Source: an uncultured Geobacteraceae bacterium (GTDB lineage: Bacteria; Desulfobacterota; Desulfuromonadia; Geobacterales; Pseudopelobacteraceae). From it: a stretch of DNA of 34,493 nt. Made by a program: the position numbers and the translations under genes. Where the stretch lies: assembly GCA_903875605.1 (NCBI GenBank), contig CAIQWT010000050.1, positions 1 to 34,493 of the forward strand, read 5' to 3'. Shown here one piece after another: positions 7,796 to 16,865 of the stretch. The notes below the pieces were generated by a model. The model was not told the origin of the DNA and searched no databases. It saw only the letters and a program-made list of their open reading frames with translations. Numbering within the stretch: the first letter of the stretch is position 1; every line of letters starts with the position of its first letter.

Positions 7796-8628
7796 TACAG
7801 TCCTTTTCCAAGCCGGATTCCATCCGGATTTATTGAGACAACGCCCTCTTTGTACAATCCCCCTATCGCCTTTTTAAAACTTTTCTTGCTCAAGCGAAGC
7901 ATTGTGGCGATAGCTTCAGGAGTACTTTTGTCGGTCAACGGCAGAAAATCCCCCTGGGTCTTGAGAGCCTCCATAATAATCTCGCGATCATTGACTGCTT
8001 CCTGTCCCCAACCTTTACGCAACGTAACATCGACCTTGCCATCATCCCTGATTTTTTTCACATATCCGCGCAGACGCTCACCGCAGGAAGGCTTGACAAT
8101 TAATTCGGTATGGAATATCAGTCCACCGAAGCTGTTGTTGATAATGACCTTGGCGCCCAGATCCGTAAAAGCATAAACCAGTAAATCTACCTCATTCCCT
8201 TCAGAAAGAGATTTATCTATCGGAATTATGAACTTATCAAGTTTTGTAGTGGCTGCTATACGCCCGCTTGAGTGGAGATAAATCCTTACAAGTACCTTAT
8301 TGCCGCGCCTGACAGGTTCAGTCTGTTCGCCAAACGGCAGCAACAAGTCCTTTTCCAATCCCCAGTCCAGGAATGCCCCCACAGTGGTGGTCTCCAGGAC
8401 ATTCAGGAGCGCAAAGTCACCCACAACGGCACGTGGTCTTCTGGTAGTAGCGGTCAATCGGCCATCTGAATCAACGTAAACAAACACACACAGGGTTGTT
8501 CCAACCTCCGCATCTTTAGGAGTAAGGCGTAAAGGAAGCAGTACATCACCTTCATCCAACATGAATACGGCTCCGGATGCATTGATACGAGAAATTGTAA
8601 GTTGATTATAGTTACCTATATTAAGCAT
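7795..8628 (-). CDS. cvfB: CvfB/YitL-like S1-domain RNA-binding protein
   Basis: This is a predicted cytoplasmic RNA-binding protein of the CvfB family (COG2996), named after a Staphylococcus aureus virulence regulator with S1 domains and a C-terminal winged helix. The 277 residues fit the family length. An N-terminal S1-like block (GNYNQLTISRINASGAVFML) is followed by FALLNVLETTTVGAFLDWGL and a third block with VDVTLRKGW. A winged-helix-like end follows (STPEAIATMLRLSKKSFKKA, then GGLYKEGVVSI). The ATG at 8628 follows an AGGAGGATAATC ribosome site. It sits 22 bp after the J/LRR gene and overlaps znuC by one base, putting it in the hisS-to-znuB operon. The family call is firm; its role here is unknown. 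Confidence 0.85.
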   Translation of the reverse strand: MLNIGNYNQLTISRINASGAVFMLDEGDVLLPLRLTPKDAEVGTTLCVFVYVDSDGRLTATTRRPRAVVGDFALLNVLETTTVGAFLDWGLEKDLLLPFGEQTEPVRRGNKVLVRIYLHSSGRIAATTKLDKFIIPIDKSLSEGNEVDLLVYAFTDLGAKVIINNSFGGLIFHTELIVKPSCGERLRGYVKKIRDDGKVDVTLRKGWGQEAVNDREIIMEALKTQGDFLPLTDKSTPEAIATMLRLSKKSFKKAIGGLYKEGVVSINPDGIRLGKGL

Positions 8629-8650
8629 GATTATCCTCCTGAACTTGCAA

Positions 8651-9976
8651 CTATTCTTGATAGCGCCACTTAAAACTGACAGTTTTACAGCCGGGCATAA
8701 TTCTTCGAAAGATGTTCAATCCCTCTTCTGTAGCGTTAATTCCGCTGCAGGTAAGCCACTTTAGTTTTGGAATGAGTGCCAGATTCATAATTCCGTTATC
8801 GCTAATAGCGGTATGATATATGGAAATCCTCTGCAAAGATTTCAAAGTGCGCAGTAAAGATAATCCCTGATCAGTTATATTTGTGTCTGACAAATATAAC
8901 TCCTGCAGATCTGTAAGGTGGCTGATGTAACTCAAAGTCGAGTCATTACAATTATACAGGAACAACGACTGGAGATCAGTGGGTGATAAATCTTTTAAAA
9001 AATCGGCATCCATGCTTTTGTCAATTTTTATGTCAAGTCGCAGTGATGTATCGAGAAATATTTCTTTAGCACCCTGTGCAATACCGATTCTTTGCCAATC
9101 TCTGAAGTCTACTGAAGCAACTTTACGGATATAAAGTACCCCGCAGTTCTGATCGAGTGGGAAACGCACAATACGGGTTTCAAGCGGGGCACCACTGACT
9201 TCTTCAGGTACTCCGGTATCACCGCGAACAGTAGACAGACGACGACGTATCCGGATTATATCCAGATCAACGGAAGAGGCCATTTCTACAAGCAGATCGA
9301 CCCCGTCAGCTATTGAATCATCCACTCGAAGCTTGAAATGATATATGTCGGCCTGCTTTAGTTCCTCAGTCTGACGTATAACCGCTTGAATATTTTGTTG
9401 TACTGCAGAGATTTGACGGATAACGCGCACCAGTTCAAGGGCAATATCCATTTCAGAACCGTAAGAAACCGGAGCCTGTTCCCACTCACTCAGCAAGTCA
9501 ATCAGCACCTGCCGATTTCCAGACCGATATGCTTCATTGGCAAGTGCCATTAACTCCTGCCTGCGCAGGCGTTCAACCTCATCGGCAGCCAGATCCGGAT
9601 GGACTGCTTTAGCTACTCCTCGATAAATCGACTTGAGACTGAGAACAGAAACATCCTGTGGTTCTTCATCGTCAAGCAGATCTGTGGTGTGCTGAAAATT
9701 ATTATAAGAAGTTGACTGTTTCAGTGGTTCTGCAGAAATATCTAACTTAGTCTCTCCTAAATAGCCTTTTAGTTGCCACTCAAGATCTTCAAGAGTTTGA
9801 ATACGGACACCAAGTATATCCTCATACACCTGTTCAAAAACACGTATTTCAGTTTTTAGGTTACTGTAATCCCGTTCACGTCGTTGAAGATCAGCCTTGA
9901 CGTGGACCAATTGTTGATATTTGTGTTCCAGTTCAACTTCTTCCGGTGTCTTAAGGCGGTTCTTGAAAGGTGTCAT
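8651..9976 (-). CDS. Coiled-coil / J-domain-like / leucine-rich-repeat protein
   Basis: I do not know this 441-residue protein as a named family. No signal peptide or membrane segment is visible, so it is probably cytoplasmic. A charged coiled-coil-like stretch covers about 12-60. A J-domain-like block at about 108-165 contains the hallmark HPD at 126-128 within SIYRGVAKAVHPDL, then ELMALANEAYRSGNRQVL. A second helical region lies at 175-210. The C-terminal third (about 330-435) has repeats such as LTDLQELYLSDTNITDQGLSLL and LKSLQRISIYHTAISDNG, which are LRR units of the ribonuclease-inhibitor/GALA style. The start codon overlaps the hda stop (ATGA), so the two are translationally coupled. 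The HPD suggests it could stimulate a DnaK-type ATPase and use the LRR to hold a partner; that is inference. Confidence 0.75.
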   Translation of the reverse strand: MTPFKNRLKTPEEVELEHKYQQLVHVKADLQRRERDYSNLKTEIRVFEQVYEDILGVRIQTLEDLEWQLKGYLGETKLDISAEPLKQSTSYNNFQHTTDLLDDEEPQDVSVLSLKSIYRGVAKAVHPDLAADEVERLRRQELMALANEAYRSGNRQVLIDLLSEWEQAPVSYGSEMDIALELVRVIRQISAVQQNIQAVIRQTEELKQADIYHFKLRVDDSIADGVDLLVEMASSVDLDIIRIRRRLSTVRGDTGVPEEVSGAPLETRIVRFPLDQNCGVLYIRKVASVDFRDWQRIGIAQGAKEIFLDTSLRLDIKIDKSMDADFLKDLSPTDLQSLFLYNCNDSTLSYISHLTDLQELYLSDTNITDQGLSLLRTLKSLQRISIYHTAISDNGIMNLALIPKLKWLTCSGINATEEGLNIFRRIMPGCKTVSFKWRYQE

Positions 9977-10665
9977 AGCACAACGTCCGACATGGATAGT
10001 TCGCGTACTTCCCGTGCAAGCGGCAAAGTAATACGTCGGTTTTTAGACATCGAAAAGCGATATAACTGATTGAATACTTTTAGCAAATCGCCAACCTCTC
10101 GACTTGTTGTCGCGAGAATATAGTCTACTACTTCATCAGGCATTCTTATTTGATGATCATCCGCCACTTTCTTAATTATCATTCTTCTGGAACTATCATC
10201 TGACGTATCAAGTCGTGCGACTAATCCCCATAACAACCTGGATGTAAGGTGCTCATCCATATTGGATAATTCACGAGGAGGCAGTGAACCTGCCATGGCG
10301 ATGATACGACCGGTGGTATGAAAATCGTTAAACAGCTGCCAAAGGGCTCTCCGCAAATCAGGATCATCCGGCATATCCTGAAGATCATCCAGGATTAAGC
10401 CGGAGGCTGAGGAAAAAGTAAATACGAGCTGATCAGTAGTGATTGGCTCATTGAGCGAAAGATAAGGAAACTTTTTGCCGGCTATTGAACGCAATAGATG
10501 TGTTTTGCCCGATCCGGGAGGGCCATATAGATAAAGCAGGCTCTCTGAATCTGAAGGATCGGAAATTTTTAGTGAAAACCGTAGAGCAAGAGAGTTCCCT
10601 TCACAAGGTACAAAACGGTCATAACTGAAACACGGAATAACTGGAAAATTTAAGATCTGCTGCAT
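9973..10665 (-). CDS. hda: DnaA-like AAA+ protein, Hda/HdaA-type replication regulator
   Basis: This is a 230-residue AAA+ protein resembling DnaA domains III only, as in Hda, which promotes hydrolysis of DnaA-ATP on the DNA-loaded clamp. Walker A GPPGSGKT is at about 49-56 and Walker B LILDDLQD near 90. The SRLLWGLVARLD region is typical of DnaA/Hda sensor and box VII. There is no DnaA DNA-binding domain IV. The N-terminus MQQILNFPV could hold a degenerate clamp-binding motif. The start lies two bases after the ruvB stop and the end overlaps the J/LRR gene. It could instead be a DnaA-family loader with another role (as DnaC/Hda-type paralogues are), so the symbol is tentative. Confidence 0.8.
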   Translation of the reverse strand: MQQILNFPVIPCFSYDRFVPCEGNSLALRFSLKISDPSDSESLLYLYGPPGSGKTHLLRSIAGKKFPYLSLNEPITTDQLVFTFSSASGLILDDLQDMPDDPDLRRALWQLFNDFHTTGRIIAMAGSLPPRELSNMDEHLTSRLLWGLVARLDTSDDSSRRMIIKKVADDHQIRMPDEVVDYILATTSREVGDLLKVFNQLYRFSMSKNRRITLPLAREVRELSMSDVVL

Positions 10666-10667
10666 AG

Positions 10668-11690
10668 TTAGAAAAGATTCGCCTGAGAGGAGTCCGGGGC
10701 GATGCGACCAAAATGCTGGTAAGCGGCACGTGTTGCTACTCTTCCGCGCGGGGTCCGATTGATAAATCCGTTCTGAATCAAAAACGGCTCATAAACATCC
10801 TCAATAGTATCGCTCTCTTCACTAATGGCTGCAGCTATGGTATCCAAGCCTACAGGTCCGCCACCAAACTTGTCTATAATTGTCAGCAGAATCATACGAT
10901 CCATCTGGTCAAAACCCATTTCGTCTATTTCAAGTAATTTAAGCGTTTTACGTACAACATCCAGAGTTATGACACCATCGGCACGTACTTGAGCATAATC
11001 ACGCACACGACGCAGCAGGCGGTTGGCAATTCTGGGAGTTCCACGACTGCGGCGGGCTAATTCAGATGCACCATGAGGATCTATTTCCATCCCCAAAATA
11101 CCGGATGAGCGGCAGATAATTGTGGCAAGTTCATCGTAAGTGTAAAATTCAAGCCGCGATATAACCCCGAAACGATCACGAAGTGGTGAGGAAAGAAGAC
11201 CGGCCCTGGTAGTGGCACCAACTAAAGTAAAGCGTGGCAGATCAAGTTTTATCGAGCGGGCGCTCGGACCCTGGCCGATAATTATATCGAGTTGATAATC
11301 CTCCATGGCCGGATAGAGAATCTCTTCAACTATATGAGAAATCCGGTGGATTTCGTCAATAAAAAGGACGTCATGCGGTTCAAGATTAGTAAGTATTGCA
11401 GCCAGGTCTCCCGGGCGTTCAATGACCGGACCGGAGGTCGACTTGATGTTAACCCCCATTTCGCAGGCTATGATGTTGGCCAGCGTTGTCTTGCCGAGAC
11501 CGGGGGGGCCATACAGCAGGACATGGTCCAAGGCCTCTCCGCGCCCCTTGGCTGCGTCTATGAATAGACGCAAATTGCCCTTGATCTTTTCCTGACCGAT
11601 GTAATCGTCAAAAGATCTCGGTCGCAGAGTCGTGTCATACTGAGAGTCATCGTCTCGTTTTTCCGGGGTAATAGTACGAGATTCAATCAC
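10668..11690 (-). CDS. ruvB: Holliday junction branch-migration ATPase RuvB
   Basis: RuvB is the hexameric AAA+ motor that drives branch migration with RuvA and feeds RuvC. The 340 residues contain [17 protein letters not shown] near 23-39, Walker [10 protein letters not shown] around 60-68, Walker B LFIDEIHR, sensor 1 GATTRAG, and SPLRDRFG with the arginine finger. A winged helix closes the protein ([12 protein letters not shown]). The start is GTG at 11690; it overlaps the hisS TGA by four bases (GTGA) and GGGAAG upstream serves as ribosome site. ruvA and ruvC are not adjacent in this window, whereas many relatives keep ruvCAB together. Confidence 0.96.
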   Translation of the reverse strand: MIESRTITPEKRDDDSQYDTTLRPRSFDDYIGQEKIKGNLRLFIDAAKGRGEALDHVLLYGPPGLGKTTLANIIACEMGVNIKSTSGPVIERPGDLAAILTNLEPHDVLFIDEIHRISHIVEEILYPAMEDYQLDIIIGQGPSARSIKLDLPRFTLVGATTRAGLLSSPLRDRFGVISRLEFYTYDELATIICRSSGILGMEIDPHGASELARRSRGTPRIANRLLRRVRDYAQVRADGVITLDVVRKTLKLLEIDEMGFDQMDRMILLTIIDKFGGGPVGLDTIAAAISEESDTIEDVYEPFLIQNGFINRTPRGRVATRAAYQHFGRIAPDSSQANLF

Positions 11691-12943
11691 TGTTGCGACT
11701 TCCCGATCAGTAATTGAATCGCATTAATTGTCAATGGAATATCTGTCTGAATACCGTCAGACATCCGCTTAAAAGAGGCTCGCCCTGTTGCGGCTTCATT
11801 CTCACCGATAACTACGCTGTAGCGGGACTTAAGCTTGTCAGCGCGGCGCATCTGACTTTTTAGACTTTTTCCTTCATAATCCATTTCGACGCGTATCCCG
11901 GATTTCAACAAACCATCCATCAGGTGAAATGCAACATCACGTTCTCCGCTACCCATTGTTGCGATAAACAGATCGGGAAAAGACGCAAACTCCTGATTGC
12001 TGATGAGCAGAGCAATCCTCTCCAAGCCCATTGCAAAGCCGATTCCTGGGATGTTAGGCCCTCCCAGTTGAGAAATCAAACCATCATAGCGCCCACCCGC
12101 GGCTACGGCAGATTGCGATCCAAGTAATCCGGTAACCATTTCAAAGGTTGTGCGAGTGTAATAATCAAGCCCGCGAACCATACGGGAATTGATACTGTAA
12201 GGTGTGGAAGAAAGATCCAGGTAGCGGCGCACGCGGCTGAAATGATCATTACAGCCACTGCATAGATGATCCAGTACAGACGGAGCCCCAACAGTCATTT
12301 CAACGCAACCGGGGACTTTGCAGTCAAGTGTGCGTAGCGGATTAGTGGCAAAACGGCGCTTACAGTCGTCGCAAAGATGATCCATCCGCTCTTCAAGAAA
12401 ACCACGTAAAGTGGAGCGATAAGCGGGACGACATTCGTGACACCCTAGCGAATTGATCTGTAAAGTTGGTTCCGTTAAACCAATTTCGCGGAAAAAGAGC
12501 GTCAACATATTTAATACCTGAGCGTCAGCCAGTGGATCATTGACTCCGGTGATTTCTGCACCAATTTGATGGAATTGACGATAGCGTCCTTTTTGCGGGC
12601 GTTCATAGCGAAACATTGGGCCCATATAGTATAATTTTGCAATCGGATCCTCAGCGTATAGTTTGCGCTCAATGAAAGCTCGCATGACTCCAGCGGTGCC
12701 TTCAGGTCGAAGTGTGACGCTGTTTTCACCTTTATCTATAAATGAGTACATTTCCTTTTCAACAATATCGGTTGCATCACCGATAGAGCGGCAGAAAAGC
12801 TCAGTTTTTTCCATTATTGGAACCCGGATCTCACCAAAACCGTTCAGCTCAAAAACCCTGCGGGCTGTTTGTTCAATATACTGCCACCGTCCGGATTCGC
12901 CTGGGAGAATATCATTACATCCTTTAACTGCTGTAAGAGCCAC
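11687..12943 (-). CDS. hisS: Histidyl-tRNA synthetase
   Basis: HisRS is a class II synthetase that charges tRNA-His. The 418 residues show motif 1 in the N-terminal 60, [16 protein letters not shown], motif 2 [21 protein letters not shown], the histidine signature [16 protein letters not shown], and motif 3 [13 protein letters not shown]. The anticodon-binding domain ends the protein. Four cysteine pairs in the insertion (LGCHECR, CDDCK, VPGC, CSGC) probably bind zinc. The start is GTG 12941-12943 and GAGGTGAT directly upstream is an excellent ribosome site. It heads the tightly packed block down to znuB; an 85-bp gap separates it from the GGDEF gene upstream. Confidence 0.96.
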   Translation of the reverse strand: MALTAVKGCNDILPGESGRWQYIEQTARRVFELNGFGEIRVPIMEKTELFCRSIGDATDIVEKEMYSFIDKGENSVTLRPEGTAGVMRAFIERKLYAEDPIAKLYYMGPMFRYERPQKGRYRQFHQIGAEITGVNDPLADAQVLNMLTLFFREIGLTEPTLQINSLGCHECRPAYRSTLRGFLEERMDHLCDDCKRRFATNPLRTLDCKVPGCVEMTVGAPSVLDHLCSGCNDHFSRVRRYLDLSSTPYSINSRMVRGLDYYTRTTFEMVTGLLGSQSAVAAGGRYDGLISQLGGPNIPGIGFAMGLERIALLISNQEFASFPDLFIATMGSGERDVAFHLMDGLLKSGIRVEMDYEGKSLKSQMRRADKLKSRYSVVIGENEAATGRASFKRMSDGIQTDIPLTINAIQLLIGKSQQ

Positions 12944-13028
12944 ATATCACCTCATGGGAATTTAAACGAAAAAAGTCCGGACGGCATTATTTCAATGCAG
13001 ACAAGACATAAGTTTGTACAGCGTCAGG

Positions 13029-14387
13029 TCAGGAAACTATACGCTGAATACAATTTTTACCGGATGTTTTGCCGACATACATTGCTTTGTCAGCCATTTC
13101 AAGCAGTACCTCTTTTGAAGCAGTATCATCTGGGCAGCAGGCATATCCGATACTGCAGGTCAATCGAATTATATGCCCTTCATTGCTGGAGAAATGGTGG
13201 GCCTCTACGTGTCTGCGGATACGCTCGGCGACAAGTTTAGCTATCACGCAGGTTGTTTCTACCAGAATGACGGTATATTCATCGCCTCCGTAACGAATGA
13301 CGATATCAACATCACGCACCGTTTTTTTGAGCAGGGAGCCAAACTCAGCCAATACCTGGCTGCCGACCAAATGGCCATGAACATCATTTACCTGCTTGAA
13401 TGAGTCAACATCGATAAAAAGAACCGCCAGGTGCGAAGAATAACGCTCTACTCTTTTCATTTCCCGATCAAGAGCTATGTCAAGGTATCGATGGTTATAA
13501 AGACCGCTGATATCATCAATAAAAAGCAAATCTTTTGCCTTGGTGAATGTTTCAGCGTTTTCAAAGGCACGCAATGACTGTTCATTCAAAAACAGAATAT
13601 TTTTTCTGTTATTTGCAATATCGGGAAGAACGCAAGCAGGGTTATTCAGAAGTAATATCATGCCAAACATTGCAGGCTGTTTGCCAACTGGTATCAGGAA
13701 AGCTTCGGTGTAGCCCGCAGAGGCAAAAGAAGATGACAGATGCAGCTGCTCAATCGAAAATTCAGCATCTGACAACGAAGCAAGTCGCGAGGAAATTTCA
13801 TCTAAAAGGGAACTGCCGAGCTCAGTTGAAACACCTTTTACTACTTTAAGCTCAAGAGTGTCTCCAACCATAAAAAAACCGAGAGCAGTACTGAGCCCGG
13901 CCTCACGAGCCACTGCATCAACGAAAAGATGATACAGGTGCTCTCGGTCGAGACAACCGGAAATGGCCTGTGAGACCCGAAACAGGGAGAGCATGCCTTT
14001 CAGCTCATCGTTTTCATCAAGCAGATGCCTCTGCTGGATACACTGGGCAACAGAATGTTTGAATTCATCCGCATTTACAGGCTTTACGAGATAATCGCGG
14101 GCCCCATGTTTGAGGGCAAAAATAGCTGACTCTAAATTTGCATTGCCTGTAACCATGATGACATCAACAGTCGGATGGCTTTCACGAACATGAGAAAGAA
14201 TTTCAAGGCCACTGATATCAGGCATTACCAGATCAGTAATAACAAGAGAATACTGATCTTTGGCAAGCATTTTCAGCCCGTCGGTTCCGCAGGAGGCGGT
14301 ATCAACCTGGTATCCTTCAGCCCTCAGAAGGTCTGAAAACATTTCCCGGAAGAAACGGTCATCTTCAACTAATAGAATAGTGTCCAT
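13029..14387 (-). CDS. Response regulator with Hypr-type GGDEF domain (GacA-like, predicted 3',3'-cGAMP synthase)
   Basis: The 452 residues hold a receiver domain (1-120) with phosphoacceptor Asp52 in VITDLVMPD and the switch lysine in YLVKP, a GAF-like middle region (about 145-285) and a GGDEF domain (288-450). Active-site GGDEY is at 367-371 and the inhibitory RxxD (RDVD) at 358-361, five residues before it. At the position that holds the guanine-contacting Asp in PleD (NDxxGHxxGD), this protein reads NDVHGHLVGS, giving Ser343. In Geobacter sulfurreducens GacA, serine there marks Hypr enzymes that make cyclic AMP-GMP. Domain order and length also match GacA. The fifth motif residue is Tyr rather than Phe, which should be tolerated. 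The ribosome site is weak. It lies between comEC and hisS. Confidence 0.85.
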   Translation of the reverse strand: MDTILLVEDDRFFREMFSDLLRAEGYQVDTASCGTDGLKMLAKDQYSLVITDLVMPDISGLEILSHVRESHPTVDVIMVTGNANLESAIFALKHGARDYLVKPVNADEFKHSVAQCIQQRHLLDENDELKGMLSLFRVSQAISGCLDREHLYHLFVDAVAREAGLSTALGFFMVGDTLELKVVKGVSTELGSSLLDEISSRLASLSDAEFSIEQLHLSSSFASAGYTEAFLIPVGKQPAMFGMILLLNNPACVLPDIANNRKNILFLNEQSLRAFENAETFTKAKDLLFIDDISGLYNHRYLDIALDREMKRVERYSSHLAVLFIDVDSFKQVNDVHGHLVGSQVLAEFGSLLKKTVRDVDIVIRYGGDEYTVILVETTCVIAKLVAERIRRHVEAHHFSSNEGHIIRLTCSIGYACCPDDTASKEVLLEMADKAMYVGKTSGKNCIQRIVS

Positions 14388-14462
14388 GTAACGTCGCCCA
14401 ATAAATAAAATTGTACAAAATTATCATGTCTTTATACTCCAATTCTCGGCATGGAGTCAACG

Positions 14463-16856
14463 TCATTCGGGCTTGTAAGGGGTTGAAACAGTCCAGCCGA
14501 TTCCGTCGCTAACGAGTTCTATTGTCCCATCAAGATCTGTACGATACAGCGGAATATTATTTGTTTTCAGTAACTCTAACGTTCGTGATGAAGGAAGACC
14601 AAACCGATTTCCTGCTCCGGCAGAAATTAACGCAATTTTTGGCTTTACCAACTTAAGAAATTCTTCTGACGTTGAGTAGCGACTTCCATGATGACCAACT
14701 TTAAGAACTGTAGATTTTAGTTCACTCCCCTCCGAAAGTATGCGTTGTTCCGCCTCAAAACCGGCATCAGCGCAAAAAATCATGCTAAAATTACCATAAC
14801 TGAGGCGAAACACCAGTGACTGTTCATTTACGGAGGATTCATCAATCCCTTCTATTGAGTATGCTGATTTTGCCGGAGAAAGTACGGTGAGCATTACAGC
14901 TCCCGGTAGCATAATAACATCTCCAGCATTAAGTGTTCGCTGCGATATACGTTTTTTATCCAGCTCTTGCCTTATTTCAGCAGATACTTTAGCAATGCTC
15001 CAAAAATCACCAACCGCAAAGTTTTTAATAATAAAGGGGAGACCACCGCTGTGGTCAGGATGGTCATGTGTAGCGATCATTTTGTCAATACGTCGGATAT
15101 GAAGTGTTCCTAATGCTGGTGCCAAAACCCTCTGTCCGAAATCGTGGCCGGTATCATGTAAATATCCACCACCATCAACAAGAATAGTAGATCCGTCAGG
15201 AAGTCGTATCAGCATAGATTCGGCCTGACCGACGCTTAACATCGTGATATGGAGACGACCATCCTCAACTTTTGAAGTGTATATGTGCAGGGCAAAGGCG
15301 CAGACAGGTATTACTACACCTAGAACAAGGCGTGTCCGTCTGTTTTTTACAAACGTCATACAAGTCATGAACAGCAGGAAAAAGAAGATATCCCATGCTG
15401 ATATGCCATAAAATGTCATCACCGGAAGGGAAATGCACCACATGATAAATTTATTGGATATGGAAACAAGAAATGCCGCCGGCCAGAGTAGTAGCGATGC
15501 GAGTGACGGGAATGCAATTATGAACGGAAGTGCGATAAATCCGGACAGGACAGCTCCATAACCCAGTAATGGTACAATCAGGAAGTTAGTCAGAATTCCG
15601 TTGAGAGATGCTACCTTGAAGGTGAAAAGCACAGGCAGCAGTGTAACGCATGACGCGGCAACCGATGCAGCAGCAAACTGAATCATACTGCGCAACCAGG
15701 TAGTGGTAACCGATGCCGTACACTTCATTATCAAGGGAACCGCTACAAGTATCCCCCACAGAGAGATAAAAGAGAGCTGAAAAGATATGTCAAAAAGAGT
15801 TGGAGGATTGATCACAACAAGAAAAAAAGCAGTAAACAGGAGTGTGTTGATAGAATCGTGCTCACGTTCAGCAAACATCGCTACTGCAAAAACGGTCAAC
15901 ATAATGACCGAACGGGCTGTTGCCGGTGCATTGCCGGTCAGGAAAAGATATGCCAACATGGCGGGAACAGCAATAAGCACTGCAACTCTGCGAACATTCC
16001 AGCGTAGTGCCGGATACTCGTAACGAGTCATAAACCATATAACCAGAATCGTCATGAATGCTGCAATAATACCGATATGGAATCCGGAGATTGAAAGTAT
16101 ATGATTTACCCCTGCCCTGGTGTAGGCATCGGCAAGGTCACGAGGAATTCTTCTTTGATCACCGATAAGTAGTGCCGTTAAAACTGAAGAAATCCGTTCA
16201 TCAAGAATGGCGTGCCGGATTGAATCTCCCATATGGCGGGCTGCTATGTCAGTTGATCGTTGCAAAGATTCTTCAGCACCAGCACGAATGAGGACAATTT
16301 CGTTTTGAGAAACAACACGGCAGCTAGCCGATATCCCTTGGAACGCAAGATACCTCTTAAAATCAAATTCACCCGGCAGACCGAGTCTGTGAGGCATAAA
16401 GATGCGGGAGATAAAGCGGATACGATCGCCACGGGTTAACGTGATATCCCCGGTACTTACATTCAACAGCAGCACACCGGTGACGGTTTCAGAACTATCC
16501 CTGTTTATTAAGCGTTCGACCTTAACAAACAGGCGACTTCCATCAGGGGCAACTGATGGGCGGGCAGAAACAACACCTTCAACTGTAATTGGAGTATCTG
16601 ATATTTTATTTTTTATAGAGTGGAGGGACAGGTCCGGAGACAACCATGGCTGGAGTGCACACAGGCCCCAAAAAAAGAAAAACAGAGCACTACAGGCAGA
16701 GAAAAAAACAGGATGATTTAGTAAGGAGGAGAGCACCAGACATATGAAAACTGCGGTAACAGTCGTTATTGTGCACGAATAACCGAGCAGTAATGAGCTC
16801 GTCATGCCGGCCGTAATGAATAAAAATGGGATCAGGAACGGCCAGCGACGGGACAT
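14463..16856 (-). CDS. comEC: ComEC/Rec2 family DNA-uptake channel
   Basis: ComEC is the inner-membrane protein that passes one DNA strand into the cytoplasm during natural transformation. The 797 residues have the three expected parts. An N-terminal membrane segment and OB-fold-like domain (about 1-220) contains the LPGEFDFKRYLAFQGI motif. The Competence domain of many membrane helices (about 220-510) begins AGVNHILSISGFHIGI. A C-terminal metallo-beta-lactamase-fold domain (about 520-790) has THDHPDHSGG, VLKVGHHGSRYSTSEEF and LISAGAGNRFGLPS. Length is complete. ATG 16856 lies nine bases after the preceding gene with no clear ribosome site, so coupling is likely. Other competence genes are not in the window. 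Confidence 0.93.
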   Translation of the reverse strand: MSRRWPFLIPFLFITAGMTSSLLLGYSCTITTVTAVFICLVLSSLLNHPVFFSACSALFFFFWGLCALQPWLSPDLSLHSIKNKISDTPITVEGVVSARPSVAPDGSRLFVKVERLINRDSSETVTGVLLLNVSTGDITLTRGDRIRFISRIFMPHRLGLPGEFDFKRYLAFQGISASCRVVSQNEIVLIRAGAEESLQRSTDIAARHMGDSIRHAILDERISSVLTALLIGDQRRIPRDLADAYTRAGVNHILSISGFHIGIIAAFMTILVIWFMTRYEYPALRWNVRRVAVLIAVPAMLAYLFLTGNAPATARSVIMLTVFAVAMFAEREHDSINTLLFTAFFLVVINPPTLFDISFQLSFISLWGILVAVPLIMKCTASVTTTWLRSMIQFAAASVAASCVTLLPVLFTFKVASLNGILTNFLIVPLLGYGAVLSGFIALPFIIAFPSLASLLLWPAAFLVSISNKFIMWCISLPVMTFYGISAWDIFFFLLFMTCMTFVKNRRTRLVLGVVIPVCAFALHIYTSKVEDGRLHITMLSVGQAESMLIRLPDGSTILVDGGGYLHDTGHDFGQRVLAPALGTLHIRRIDKMIATHDHPDHSGGLPFIIKNFAVGDFWSIAKVSAEIRQELDKKRISQRTLNAGDVIMLPGAVMLTVLSPAKSAYSIEGIDESSVNEQSLVFRLSYGNFSMIFCADAGFEAEQRILSEGSELKSTVLKVGHHGSRYSTSEEFLKLVKPKIALISAGAGNRFGLPSSRTLELLKTNNIPLYRTDLDGTIELVSDGIGWTVSTPYKPE

Positions 16857-16865
16857 GACAGTAAA

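Noticed and set aside
12944-13028. Terminator between the GGDEF gene and hisS
   Set aside because: GTCCGGAC followed by TTTTTT on the minus strand is a loop-less 8-base palindrome that cannot fold into a hairpin of useful length.
13029-14387. GGDEF protein as catalytically dead because its motif is GGDEY
   Set aside because: The metal and catalytic residues G-G-D-E are intact, the I-site and other conserved positions are present, and Tyr is a mild change from Phe at the fifth place.
14434-14456. Hairpin between comEC and the GGDEF gene
   Set aside because: The ACTCCA/TGGAGT stem is short with a 10-base loop and no T-run on the minus strand; not a credible terminator.
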